DNA of 64,000 nucleotides from Mitsuaria chitosanitabida ATCC BAA-476 = NBRC 102408 (lineage in GTDB: Bacteria > Pseudomonadota > Gammaproteobacteria > Burkholderiales > Burkholderiaceae_C), in contig NZ_BCYP01000010.1 of assembly GCF_001598255.1 (NCBI RefSeq), positions 1 through 64,000 of the forward strand, in the 5' to 3' direction. A program made the translations under genes and the position numbers. Each line of letters starts with the position of its first letter. Position 1 is the stretch's first letter. This document shows positions 1 through 8,509 of the stretch, piece by piece. Under the pieces are notes generated by a model. It searched no databases and was not told the origin of the DNA. It worked only from the letters and a program-made list of their open reading frames with translations.

Positions 1-30
1 GCGCCAAATGCAGGAACCAGCGCGTCTAAG

Positions 31-77
31 CCCCTCGCCCACGGAGTGGGAGAGGGGTTTGGGGTGAGGGCCGTCGC
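31..77 (-). repeat. REP-like palindromic element (copy A)
   Basis: Positions 31-57 form a near-perfect hairpin, CCCCTCGCCCAC-gga-GTGGGAGAGGGG, followed by a TTTGGGGTGAGGGCCGTCGC tail. The same stem and tail recur in opposite orientation at about 13910-13953, and related forms occur near 14140, 31021, 31106, 42965 and 43057. It lies upstream of the first gene and may be the 3' boundary of a gene outside the window. The first 208 bases hold no supported gene. Confidence 0.7.
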
Positions 78-208
78 ATGCCAGAGACGAAGTTGGGTCA
101 CCCGCGCAAGCCCACAAAGATTTTTATGAAGTTTTCGTGACCTCCGGTGGTTTCGGCCCGGCCAGCCCGTCTAGAGAGCAGGCAGTCACAGGGATTGAGG
201 AAAACAAG

Positions 209-1948
209 ATGAGGGAGAAGAAGATGTTCGGGAGCATTGGCGTGCCGCGTCGCGTGGTCTGCGCGACCTGCGCCGCCGCCGGCGTGCTCGGCGCCTCGCT
301 GGCGCAGGCGCAGGCCGCGCCAGCCGCGCAGGGCGTGCCGGCCGCGTCCGAGGCGCCCGCCAAGGCCGATGTCGCGCCCGCCAGGCAGGGCGCGCCGACC
401 ACGTCCGAAGCGCCCACCCAGGCCCCCGCCGACACCGCGCCGGCCGCCGACGACACCCGCCCCGTCGACGTCTACGAGTACCTGGTGCGCGGCAACACCG
501 TGCTGGACGCCCGCGCGATCGAGCGCGCGGTGCTGCCCTACCTCGGCCCGGCCCGCTCCCGCAAGGACATCGACGGCGCGCGCGAGGCGCTGGCCGCCGC
601 CTACCAGGCCGCCGGCTACCAGTCGATCTACGTCGACCTGCCCGAGCAGCAGGTCACCGACGGCGTCGTGATCCTGCAGGTCAGCGAGGTGCGCGTGGGC
701 CGCCTGCGCGTGACCGGCAGCGAGTACTCCTCGCTGACCGAGCTGCGCGACCAGGTCCCGTCCCTGCGCGAGGGCGAGGTGCCCAACTTCCAGCAGGCGC
801 AGACCGAGCTCAACGCGCTCAACCGCGGCGGCCAGCGCCAGGTCATGCCCCTGGTCCGCCAGGGCGCCATGCCCGGCACCATGGACGTGGACCTCAAGGT
901 CGACGACCGCAGCCCCTGGCGCGTGAGCGCCGGCCTGAACAACGACAAGAGCGCCGACACCCGCGCCCTGCGCGCCAGCCTGTCCGTCGGCCATGACAAC
1001 CTCTGGCAGGCGGGGCACAGCGCCTCGCTCAGCCTGTTCGCGACGCCGCAGGACTACCGCCAGACCAACGTCGTCTCCGGGTCCTACACCGCGCCGATCA
1101 AAGGCAGCCACTGGGCCGTCGAGGCCTCGGGCTACGTCTCCGACAGCCAGATCGCCACGCTGGGCGGCACCACCGTGCTGGGCAAGGGCCACGCGGCCGG
1201 CCTCAAGGCCACCTACACCGTGCCCGATGCCGGCGTGTGGTGGCACGCGCTGAGCCTGGGCCTGGACGTCAAGCGCAACCGCGAGGCCGTGCGCGTCGGC
1301 GTCACCGCCGACAACGTGCCGCTGGACTACGTCCCGCTGACGCTCAGCTACTCCGGCGTTCGCAGCGGCGAGGACAGCCAGCTCGCGCTGGGCGTGTCCG
1401 CCGTGGTCGGCACCCGCGGCCTGCTGGGCTACGGCAGCGACTGGCGCCAGTTCGACTACAAGCGCTACAAGGCCTCGCCCGGCTTCCTCGTGCTCAAGGG
1501 CGACCTCAACGGCAGCCACAACCTCTGGGGCGGCGCGCAGATCGCCACGCGCCTGGCGGTGCAGGCCAGCGACTCCGCGCTGGTGTCGGCCGAGCAGATG
1601 GCCGCCGGCGGCATGAACTCGGTGCGCGGCTACCTGTCGGCCGAGCGCGTCGGCGACGTGGGCGTGGTCGGCTCCTTCGAGCTGCGCAGCCCGGCGCTGA
1701 GCCTCTCGGCCATCGCGCTCGAGAACGCGCGCCTGTACGCCTTCTTCGACTTCGGCCATCTGCGCCTGCGCGACCCGCTGCCCGAGCAGCAGAGCCGCTT
1801 CACGCTGTATTCGAGAGGCCTGGGCGCGAGCTTCGCGCTGGGCCCGGGCCTCAGCGGCCGCCTGGACTACGGCTACCCGCTGCGCGCGGGGGAGCGCACC
1901 CGCCTCCACGACGCGCGCCTCACCTTCAATCTCAACGCCAGCTACTGA
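209..1948 (+). CDS. ShlB/FhaC/HecB-family two-partner secretion transporter (TpsB)
   Basis: Outer-membrane beta-barrel transporter of the Omp85/TpsB class, about 579 aa. The N-terminus has a signal peptide ending in an AQAQA stretch, then an Ala/Pro-rich linker. A POTRA-like domain follows at roughly residues 85-160 (VDVYEYLVRGNTVL...), a second conserved segment contains VRVGRLRVTGSEYSS, and the C-terminal half from about residue 215 is the ShlB/FhaC barrel, ending in the alternating pattern LTFNLNASY expected of an outer-membrane protein. I chose the ATG at 209 because GAGG lies 7-9 bases upstream; an ATG at 224 and an upstream frame from 137 are alternatives. It leads a tightly packed run of same-strand genes for Ton-type energisers. 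TpsB proteins usually sit next to their secreted TpsA substrate; none is visible downstream, so it would be upstream of the window or elsewhere. Confidence 0.88.
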   Translation: MREKKMFGSIGVPRRVVCATCAAAGVLGASLAQAQAAPAAQGVPAASEAPAKADVAPARQGAPTTSEAPTQAPADTAPAADDTRPVDVYEYLVRGNTVLDARAIERAVLPYLGPARSRKDIDGAREALAAAYQAAGYQSIYVDLPEQQVTDGVVILQVSEVRVGRLRVTGSEYSSLTELRDQVPSLREGEVPNFQQAQTELNALNRGGQRQVMPLVRQGAMPGTMDVDLKVDDRSPWRVSAGLNNDKSADTRALRASLSVGHDNLWQAGHSASLSLFATPQDYRQTNVVSGSYTAPIKGSHWAVEASGYVSDSQIATLGGTTVLGKGHAAGLKATYTVPDAGVWWHALSLGLDVKRNREAVRVGVTADNVPLDYVPLTLSYSGVRSGEDSQLALGVSAVVGTRGLLGYGSDWRQFDYKRYKASPGFLVLKGDLNGSHNLWGGAQIATRLAVQASDSALVSAEQMAAGGMNSVRGYLSAERVGDVGVVGSFELRSPALSLSAIALENARLYAFFDFGHLRLRDPLPEQQSRFTLYSRGLGASFALGPGLSGRLDYGYPLRAGERTRLHDARLTFNLNASY

Positions 1949-1969
1949 GCCGGCCAGGAGCACCCTGTC

Positions 1970-3745
1970 ATGCGACGCATCCTCTTTCTCGCGCTCTCCC
2001 TGATGGGCGCCTTGTGGCCGGGCCTGTCCCACGCCTGGTGGCAACCCGACTGGGCCTACCGCAAGCCCATCACGCTGGACGCCGGCCCGCAGGGCGCGGC
2101 CATCGGCGGCGACGCCGGCCGCGCGCCCGTGCTGGTGCGCCTGCACACCGGCAACTTCAGCTTCGAGGGCGTGTCCGAGAACGGCGCCGACCTGCGCTTC
2201 GTCGCGGCCGACGACAAGACCGTGCTCAACCACCAGATCGAGCAGTTCGACCCACTGCTGGGCATGGCCCTGGTGTGGGTGGACGTGCCGGCGCTGCCGG
2301 CCGGCACGCCGCAGCAGATCTGGATGTACTACGGGAACAAGAAGGCGGCGGCTTCCGGCAACGGCCAGCGCAGCTTCGACCCGGACTACACGCTGGTCTA
2401 CCACTTCGCCGAGGCCAACGCCCCGGCCCGCGACACCACCGCCTACGGGAACAACGCGCAGACCACCGTGGTCTCCGCCGAGGGCACCGTCATCGGCCGC
2501 GGCGCGCAGCTGGGCCGCGCGCCGCTGATGCTGCCGGCCTCGCCCTCGCTGGCGGTGGCCGCGGGCTCGCCCTTCACCTTCAGCGCCTGGATCCGTCCCG
2601 AGGCGCTGGGACCGCGCCAGATCGTCTACGCGCGCCATGACGGCAGTGCGCAGCTGATCCTCGGCGTCGACCAGGGCGTGCCCTTCGTCGAGGTCAACGG
2701 CCAGCGCAGCGCGCCGGGCCAGCCCGTGCAGGCCGGCCAGTGGTCGCACCTGGCGCTCAAGGCCACGGCCGACAGCGTCACGCTGCTGGTGGGCGGCCGC
2801 GTCGCCTCGCGCCTGAGCACCGGCCTGCCGGCGCTCGGCACCGCCGCCGCCGTCGGCGCGGACGGCCCGCAAGGGCAGGGCGCCTTCGCCGGCGCGATCG
2901 ACGAGCTGCGCCTGTCCAAGGTCGCGCGCCCCGACGCGCTGCTGCTGGCCGACGCGGTGTCGCAGGGCTCCGACTCCAAGCTGACGAAGTTCGGCGCCGA
3001 CGAGCAGCAGGCGGGCAAGAGCCACTTCGGCTTCATCCTGGCCGCGATGCCGCTGGACGCCTGGGTCGTGGTCGCGATCCTGGGCCTGATGATGGCCGTG
3101 TCCTGGATCATCATGATCGGCAAGGGCCGCGCCTTCGGCGCCATGGAGCGCGCCAACACGGACTTCATGACCCGCTTCCGCGAGACCGCCGGCAACCCGC
3201 TGGACTCGCTCGCCAGCGGCGACCGCGTCGCCGCGGCGGTGAAGGCCGATTCCCCGCTGTGGCGCCTGTATGCCGTCGCCATCGAGGAACTGCAGCGCCG
3301 CCATGAGCGCGGCTACGACGTGAACGCGGTGTCCGCCTCGACCATCGGCGCCATCCGCGCCGCGATGGACGGCGTGATGGTGCGCGAGTCCGAGAAGATG
3401 GCGCGCCGCATGAACTGGCTGTCCACCACCATCGAGGGCGCGCCCTACGTCGGCCTGTTCGGCACCGTGATCGGGATCATGCTGGTCTTCGTCGTGGCCG
3501 CGATGGCGGGCGCGGTGGACATCAACTCGGTCGCGCCGGGCATGGCCGCCGCGCTGCTGTGCACGGCCGCGGGCCTGGGCGTCGCGATCCCGGCGCTGTT
3601 CGGCTACAACTGGCTGGCCGCGCGCTCCGACGCGATCGGCGCCGACATGGCCGTCTTCGTCGACGAGTTCTCCACCCGCCTGGCCGAGGAGCAGGGCGAG
3701 GGCCGCCAGGCGCGCGCGCCGGTGACGACGATGCGGAGCGCCTGA
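1970..3745 (+). CDS. DUF2341/LamG-type domain fused to MotA/TolQ/ExbB proton channel
   Basis: A 591-aa fusion. Signal peptide (MRRILFLALSLMGALWPGLSHA) then a DUF2341 module starting WWQPDWAYRKPITL, then a concanavalin/laminin-G-like segment at about residues 135-320 (YTLVYHFAE..., FTFSAWIRPEALG). After it comes a first membrane helix (about 353-384), a cytoplasmic stretch, and the paired helices of an ExbB/TolQ channel (APYVGLFGTVIGIMLVF... MAAALLCTAAGLGVAIPALF). Family knowledge says ExbB/TolQ proteins work with ExbD to turn proton-motive force into movement of a TonB-like protein. Here the channel carries a large periplasmic beta-sandwich, which I infer could contact a substrate or the outer-membrane partner. 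The stop is 2 bases before the exbD ATG, so the two are co-transcribed. Confidence 0.88.
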   Translation: MRRILFLALSLMGALWPGLSHAWWQPDWAYRKPITLDAGPQGAAIGGDAGRAPVLVRLHTGNFSFEGVSENGADLRFVAADDKTVLNHQIEQFDPLLGMALVWVDVPALPAGTPQQIWMYYGNKKAAASGNGQRSFDPDYTLVYHFAEANAPARDTTAYGNNAQTTVVSAEGTVIGRGAQLGRAPLMLPASPSLAVAAGSPFTFSAWIRPEALGPRQIVYARHDGSAQLILGVDQGVPFVEVNGQRSAPGQPVQAGQWSHLALKATADSVTLLVGGRVASRLSTGLPALGTAAAVGADGPQGQGAFAGAIDELRLSKVARPDALLLADAVSQGSDSKLTKFGADEQQAGKSHFGFILAAMPLDAWVVVAILGLMMAVSWIIMIGKGRAFGAMERANTDFMTRFRETAGNPLDSLASGDRVAAAVKADSPLWRLYAVAIEELQRRHERGYDVNAVSASTIGAIRAAMDGVMVRESEKMARRMNWLSTTIEGAPYVGLFGTVIGIMLVFVVAAMAGAVDINSVAPGMAAALLCTAAGLGVAIPALFGYNWLAARSDAIGADMAVFVDEFSTRLAEEQGEGRQARAPVTTMRSA

Positions 3746-3747
3746 CC

Positions 3748-4158
3748 ATGGCCAGCGCAGCGAAGTTCGGCGTCAAGAAGCGCGCCGGCGGCATCAACAT
3801 CACGCCCTTCGTCGACGTGCTGCTGGTCGTGCTGGTCATCTTCATCCTGACCAGCAACGCCAGCATCCCCGGCATCAAGGTCGACCTGCCCAAGGCCAGC
3901 TCGTCCACGCCGCTGGAGAAGCCCAAGACCAAGGCCATCACCATCGACGCGGGCGGCCGCATCTTCCTGGACGCCTACCCGGTGTCGCTGGCGGAGCTCG
4001 AGGAGCGCCTGCGCACCGAGAAGGCGCTGACCCCGGACTTCCCGGTGATCGTGCGCGGCGAGTCCGCCGTGCAGTACGCCAAGGTGGTCGAGGTGCTGGA
4101 CCTGCTGCGTCGCATCGAGCTCAACCAGGTCGGCCTGGTCACGGGCAAGCCCAGCTGA
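3748..4158 (+). CDS. exbD: ExbD/TolR-family biopolymer transport protein
   Basis: 136 aa, the usual size. One N-terminal membrane helix carries the conserved proton-relay aspartate (INITPFVDVLLVVLVIFIL, Asp23), followed by a periplasmic TolR-like domain (ITIDAGGRIFLDAYPVSLAELEERL...). It is the expected stator partner of the ExbB module in the preceding gene and of the TonB-like protein that follows. The ATG at 3748 was chosen over the longer upstream frame because it directly follows the previous stop and gives a standard ExbD N-terminus. Confidence 0.93.
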   Translation: MASAAKFGVKKRAGGINITPFVDVLLVVLVIFILTSNASIPGIKVDLPKASSSTPLEKPKTKAITIDAGGRIFLDAYPVSLAELEERLRTEKALTPDFPVIVRGESAVQYAKVVEVLDLLRRIELNQVGLVTGKPS

Positions 4159-4167
4159 GGACGCGGC

Positions 4168-4887
4168 GTGGACTCGAACCGTCTTTCCCCCGGGCCGCTG
4201 CGCGCGCTCTGGCGCCGCTGGGGCGGCTGGGCCGTCGGCGCGGGCGTGCTGCTGCTGGCGGCGGGCCTGCTCTGGCACCTGCTGTCGGACACGGCCGCGC
4301 AGCGTCGCGAGGCGCCGCGCACCGCGCTGCTGACGCTGCCGCCGCCCCCGCCGCCTCCACCGCCGCCCGAGCCCGAGAAGCGCCCCGATCCGGAACCCGT
4401 GAAGCCCGAGAAGATCGTCGAGCCGACGCCCACGCCGGAGAAGCCGGCCGACAAGCCGATGGACGACGCCAAGGCGCCGGACGCGGCCAAGGACCTGGGC
4501 GACCCGGTGACCATCGCCGGCGACGCGCAGGCCGGCAACGACGCCTTCGGCATCCAGGCCGGACGTGGCGGCGGCTCGGCCGGCACCGGGACCGGCGGTG
4601 GCGGCCTGGGCGGCGCGAGCTATGCGCGCTACGTCTCCAGCCGGCTGCAGCAGGCGCTGTCGCGGGATCCGCGCACGCGTCAGCTGGCCTTCGAGGACCT
4701 GCGGCTGGACCTGTGGCTGGACGCCGCGGGCAAGCCCTCCCGCGTGGAGCTGGTGCAGGGCTCGGGCACCTCGCGCACCGACGGCCTGGTGCTGGCGGTG
4801 CTGCGCGAGCTGGAGGCGCTCGACGAGCGCCCGCCCGCGTCCATGCGCTACCCGATGCGTGTCTCCATGAAGGGCGTGCGGCCCTGA
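4168..4887 (+). CDS. TonB-like energy transducer
   Basis: 239 aa starting at GTG 4168, with GAGGA 8 bases upstream. Layout: short cytoplasmic N-terminus, one membrane helix (about 20-40), a long Pro/Glu/Lys-rich periplasmic arm containing an unbroken run of about nine prolines, a Gly-rich linker (GRGGGSAGTGTGGGG) and a TonB C-terminal domain (YARYVSSRLQQALSRDP... LDLWLDAAGKPSRVELVQGSG). This is the canonical plan for a protein that spans the periplasm and pulls on an outer-membrane partner. No TonB-dependent receptor is in the cluster; the nearby outer-membrane proteins are the TpsB and the porin, so its partner is uncertain. Confidence 0.9.
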   Translation: MDSNRLSPGPLRALWRRWGGWAVGAGVLLLAAGLLWHLLSDTAAQRREAPRTALLTLPPPPPPPPPPEPEKRPDPEPVKPEKIVEPTPTPEKPADKPMDDAKAPDAAKDLGDPVTIAGDAQAGNDAFGIQAGRGGGSAGTGTGGGGLGGASYARYVSSRLQQALSRDPRTRQLAFEDLRLDLWLDAAGKPSRVELVQGSGTSRTDGLVLAVLRELEALDERPPASMRYPMRVSMKGVRP

Positions 4888-4946
4888 GCCCGCGCGGCCG
4901 GCGAGCGGCCGCGACGCCCCCTCATTCCGACTTTCGAGAGTTCGTC

Positions 4947-6800
4947 ATGATCGTCATGAAACAAGTTGCTGAACGATTCCCCCTGGCCGGCGCGGTGGAC
5001 CGCGTCGACGCCGCCCCCGCGCCGCGACGCGCGCGGCCGCTGAACACCGTGGCCGTCGCGAGCCTGCTGTCGCTGGCCGCGCTGTGCGCGCCGGTGCTGG
5101 CGCACGCGCAGGCCGCGGGCGGCACGCCCGCCGGCGAGAGCACCATGGTCCAGCTGATCCGCGGCCTCATGAAGAGCGGCGCGCTGGCCAAGGACGTGGG
5201 CGAGGCACTGCTGGCGCAGGCCCAGGCCGAGGCCATGGCCAACCAGGCCGCGCAGCGCAAGGCCGCGACGGCCGGCGCGGGCGCCGGGGGGGCGGTCGCG
5301 GCCGCCGGTGGCGCGGTCACGCGGGCCGAGGGCGGCGACGTGCGCGTGACCTACGTGCCGCAGGTGGTCAAGGACCAGATCCGCGACGAGGTGCGCGCCG
5401 AGGTGATGGCACAGGCCAAGGCCGAGGGCTGGGCCGCGCCGAACGAGACGCCGGAGTGGTCCAAGCGCGTGCGCGTCGAGGGCGACGTGCGGCTGCGCAA
5501 CGAGTCGCGGCTCTACTCGGGCAACAACAGCAACCAGGAAGTCAACTTCGCCGCCATCAACGACGGCAACGCCTACGACGTCAACCCCAACACCGCCGCG
5601 GGCCTGCCGCCGCTGCTCAACACGCGCCAGAACCGCGACAATCTGTGGCGCGTGCGCGCCCGGCTGGGCGTCGTGGCCACCCTGTCCGACGAGACCCAGG
5701 CCGGCGTGCGCGTCGCCACCGGCAGCGACGCCAGCCCCGTCTCCACGACGCAGACGCTGGGCGGCGGGCTCGGCAAGAAGTCGATCTGGCTGGACCAGGC
5801 CTGGCTGTCCTACGCGCCGCTCAAGGGGCTGACGCTGACGGGCGGCCGCTTCGGCAACCCCTTCGTGTCGACCGACGTGCTGTTCTCGTCCGACCTGAAC
5901 TTCGACGGCGTCGCGGCGAAGGCGAGGTTCGTGCCGTCCAACAACCCGGGCGTGGAGCTCTTCGGCACCGGCGGCTTCATCCCGCTGGAGTACCTGGGCG
6001 CCGACTTCCCCAAGACGGCGCAGAACAAGACCGCCAGCAAGAACAAGTGGCTGCTGGGCCTGCAGGGCGGCGTGAAGTGGCAGCTCGACGCGTCCAACCG
6101 GGTCGAGGCCGCAGTGGCGGGCTACGACTTCCGCAACATCAGTGGCGTGCGCTCGGCCCCCTGCGCGCTGTACGCGGGCGAGGACCACTGCAGCACCGAC
6201 TGGTCGCGGCCGGTCTTCATGCAGCGCGGCAACACCATCATGGCGCTGCGCGACATCGCGCTGAATCCGGACAACCCGGCCAACACGCCGATGCCGCAGT
6301 ACTTCGGCCTGGCCTCGCGCTTCCGCCTGCTGGACGTGAACCTGCGCTGGGACACGCGCATCGCCGGCAGCTACGGCCTGCGCCTGGACGGCAACTACCT
6401 GCGCAACCTGGCCTACAAGGCCGACGAGATGTTCGCGCGCTCGGGCAACAACATCCTCAACAACTTCGACGGCTCGGGCGGCACGACGCGCGCGGCCTTC
6501 CGCAGCGGCGGCTCGGCCTACCTGCTCCAGGCCACCTTCGGCTGGCCGACGGTGCAGGCGCGCGGCGAATGGAACGTGCTGGCCGCCTACAAGCGCATCG
6601 AGCCCGACGCGCTGCCCGACGGCTACAACGACTCGACCTTCCACGGCGGCGGCACGAACGCGCGCGGCTTCATCGTGGGCGGCTCCTACGCCTTCGACAA
6701 GAACGCGTGGTTCACCGGCCGCTGGATCTCGTCGAAGGAGGTCTACGGCGCGCCGATGTCCATCGACACGCTGCAGATCGACTTCAACGCCCGCTTCTGA
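4947..6800 (+). CDS. putative outer-membrane porin
   Basis: 617 aa from the ATG at 4947; an ATG at 4956 is also possible. There is an extended signal sequence ending near APVLAHAQA, a helical/coiled periplasmic segment (about 50-150) rich in Ala, Gln and Lys, then a beta-barrel with aromatic-girdle strands such as RVRVEGDVRLRNESRLY and KNKWLLGLQGGVKWQLDA, ending in LQIDFNARF with the terminal Phe typical of outer-membrane proteins. The family is the generic 'putative porin' group found beside TonB/ExbBD genes in Xanthomonas-like and Burkholderiales genomes. I infer that it is the outer-membrane partner of the energiser complex. The pore substrate cannot be read from sequence. Confidence 0.82.
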   Translation: MIVMKQVAERFPLAGAVDRVDAAPAPRRARPLNTVAVASLLSLAALCAPVLAHAQAAGGTPAGESTMVQLIRGLMKSGALAKDVGEALLAQAQAEAMANQAAQRKAATAGAGAGGAVAAAGGAVTRAEGGDVRVTYVPQVVKDQIRDEVRAEVMAQAKAEGWAAPNETPEWSKRVRVEGDVRLRNESRLYSGNNSNQEVNFAAINDGNAYDVNPNTAAGLPPLLNTRQNRDNLWRVRARLGVVATLSDETQAGVRVATGSDASPVSTTQTLGGGLGKKSIWLDQAWLSYAPLKGLTLTGGRFGNPFVSTDVLFSSDLNFDGVAAKARFVPSNNPGVELFGTGGFIPLEYLGADFPKTAQNKTASKNKWLLGLQGGVKWQLDASNRVEAAVAGYDFRNISGVRSAPCALYAGEDHCSTDWSRPVFMQRGNTIMALRDIALNPDNPANTPMPQYFGLASRFRLLDVNLRWDTRIAGSYGLRLDGNYLRNLAYKADEMFARSGNNILNNFDGSGGTTRAAFRSGGSAYLLQATFGWPTVQARGEWNVLAAYKRIEPDALPDGYNDSTFHGGGTNARGFIVGGSYAFDKNAWFTGRWISSKEVYGAPMSIDTLQIDFNARF

Positions 6801-6811
6801 GGACGACGCCC

Positions 6812-7660
6812 ATGCCTTCCGAATCCCTGTCCCGCCACGGCCCGACGCGGTCGACGGCGATCCCGCCGTCGCCCTCCGCGACGCCCGTGGGCGCGCGATC
6901 GCCCCTGGCACGATCGGGCCCGCGGGCCGCCGTGGCCGCGATGCTCGCCGGACTGGCGCTGGCCGCGCCCTGGACGGCGCAGGCCCAGGGCGCGCAGCCA
7001 TCGATGGAGGAGCGTCTGCGCACGCAGCTGCGCGCCACCACGGCGCAGCTGCAGCAGGCCCAGAACGAGCTGGCCGCGCTGAAGAGCGCCGCGCCCGCGC
7101 CGGCCGCGCCGGCGGCCAGGCCGGCGGAGCTCGAGGCGCTGCGCCGCGAGCTGGCCGAGAGCCGCGCCGCGCTGGCCCGGGAGCGCGAGGCCCGCGGTCA
7201 GCGCGACGAGCGCGATCAGCAGCTGGCCGCCGCGCGCGACGCGGCGCAGGGCGCGTCGGAGCGCTCCACCGCGCAGGTGGCGCAGTTCCGGGCCGCCTAC
7301 GACCAACTGCTCAAGCTGGCCCGCGAGTCCGAGGCCGAGCGTCAACGCCTGGCGGCCGGCGCCGCCGCGCAGGACGCGGCGATCAAGCAATGCCAGGTGA
7401 AGAACCAGCAGCTGTACGAGGTGGGGCTGGACGTGCTCAAGGCCTACGAGACGCTGGGCCCGGGCACGATCCTCGCGACGCGCCTGCCCTTCGCCGCGAG
7501 GAGCCGCGTGCGCCTGGACGAGGTCGCCCAGCAGTACGGCGACAAGCTGTACGACGGTCGCTTCGACCCGCGCGCGGCGCAGGAGCCGGCGCCGGCCGCG
7601 CCCACCGCGACGCCGACGGGATCCGCCGCCACGCAGGCGCCGGCTGAGGGCGGGCGGTGA
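6812..7660 (+). CDS. exported coiled-coil protein of unknown function
   Basis: 282 aa. A long basic N-region leads into a signal or anchor helix (AAVAAMLAGLALAAPWTAQA), followed by a strongly predicted coiled coil at about 65-190 (ERLRTQLRATTAQLQQAQNE, ELEALRRELAESRAALARER) and a more conserved C-terminal segment (KQCQVKNQQLYEVGLDVLKAYETLGPG) with one cysteine. The tail is Pro/Ala-rich and disordered. It starts 12 bases after the porin stop, so it belongs to the same transcript. I do not recognise a named family. Periplasmic coiled-coil adaptors are a reasonable analogy, but this is inference. Confidence 0.72.
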   Translation: MPSESLSRHGPTRSTAIPPSPSATPVGARSPLARSGPRAAVAAMLAGLALAAPWTAQAQGAQPSMEERLRTQLRATTAQLQQAQNELAALKSAAPAPAAPAARPAELEALRRELAESRAALAREREARGQRDERDQQLAAARDAAQGASERSTAQVAQFRAAYDQLLKLARESEAERQRLAAGAAAQDAAIKQCQVKNQQLYEVGLDVLKAYETLGPGTILATRLPFAARSRVRLDEVAQQYGDKLYDGRFDPRAAQEPAPAAPTATPTGSAATQAPAEGGR

Positions 7661-7836
7661 ACCTCCCGGGGCAGCGCCCGCCGCGGCACCCGCGGTGGCG
7701 CCCCTTCGATCCGATGCGCGCGCGGTCTGGCGCGGACGACGGCACGCGCGTGATCGGTGCTTCGGCGATGTCAGCGATGTCGGCGATTGCCCCGAACGAG
7801 ACCCGCTGCGCGAGCAGCACGAACACGAATACGAGC

Positions 7837-8436
7837 ATGATGACCATGACGAACGAGCAACCGACCCCGAACGCCGCCGACGCGGCCCTGCTGACCGCGC
7901 TGGACGCCGGCGTCGTCGCCGCGGCGATCCAGGCCGCCGGCTGCGGCGTCACGCCGGTCGAGCAGGACGGCGTGGTGCTCCTGCACAGCGCCAGCCAGGG
8001 GATCGGCTTCCAGGTGTTGTGGGGGAACCCCGCGCCGGTGGTCGACGCGGGACCGGCCGCCGGCCAGCGTCGCTATGCGGACCTGACGCTGAGCTGCCCG
8101 CTGCGGGTGCAGGGCGGCACGCTGCCGGAGTCGCTGCTGTCGGACTGGCATCGCGCCAAGCGCTTCGCCCGCGTCGCGCGCCATGGCGAGCATGTGGTCC
8201 TGGAGATGGACGTGATCGCCGTGGGCGGCATCTCGCGCACGCATCTGGAGGTGCAGTTGCAGCTGTGGACGCAGATGATGGGCCAGTTCTTCAGCTTCCT
8301 CCGCAACTTCCGGCCGGAGGAGAGCACCACCGCGACGGCGTCGGCGGCGAGCGAGTCGACCGGGGCGTCGGCCTCGGCGCCCGTCATCGACGCGGCGGCC
8401 CCGACCCTCGCCGACGGCGCGGCCCAGCCCGCATGA
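7837..8436 (+). CDS. YbjN-domain protein
   Basis: 199 aa from the ATG at 7837. The frame is open from a GTG at 7657 that overlaps the preceding stop and has a good GAGGG site, but the extra 60 residues are low-complexity and unlike the family. The conserved core is a YbjN/T3SS-chaperone-like alpha-beta fold: VVAAAIQAAGCGVTPVEQDG, GIGFQVLWG, DWHRAKRFARVARHGEHVVL, MDVIAVGGISRTHLEVQLQL, QFFSFLRNF. The C-terminus is a disordered Ser/Ala/Thr tail. YbjN proteins are small cytoplasmic proteins of unclear role, some linked to motility or stress. It is the last gene of the envelope operon. Confidence 0.78.
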   Translation: MMTMTNEQPTPNAADAALLTALDAGVVAAAIQAAGCGVTPVEQDGVVLLHSASQGIGFQVLWGNPAPVVDAGPAAGQRRYADLTLSCPLRVQGGTLPESLLSDWHRAKRFARVARHGEHVVLEMDVIAVGGISRTHLEVQLQLWTQMMGQFFSFLRNFRPEESTTATASAASESTGASASAPVIDAAAPTLADGAAQPA

Positions 8437-8509
8437 CCTGACCCCGTTCAGGGGTGGGCGGCCTCGCCCGCGGCCGCCGCCCGCGTCATCGGGCGGCGCG
8501 CCACGCCGC

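Noticed and set aside
98-3304. Very long open frames antisense to the TpsB/ExbB genes, and similar ones at 25634-30544 and 38525-42535
   Set aside because: They are Arg/Ala/Gly/His-rich, lack domains, and mirror strong genes on the other strand; long spurious frames are expected at 70% G+C.
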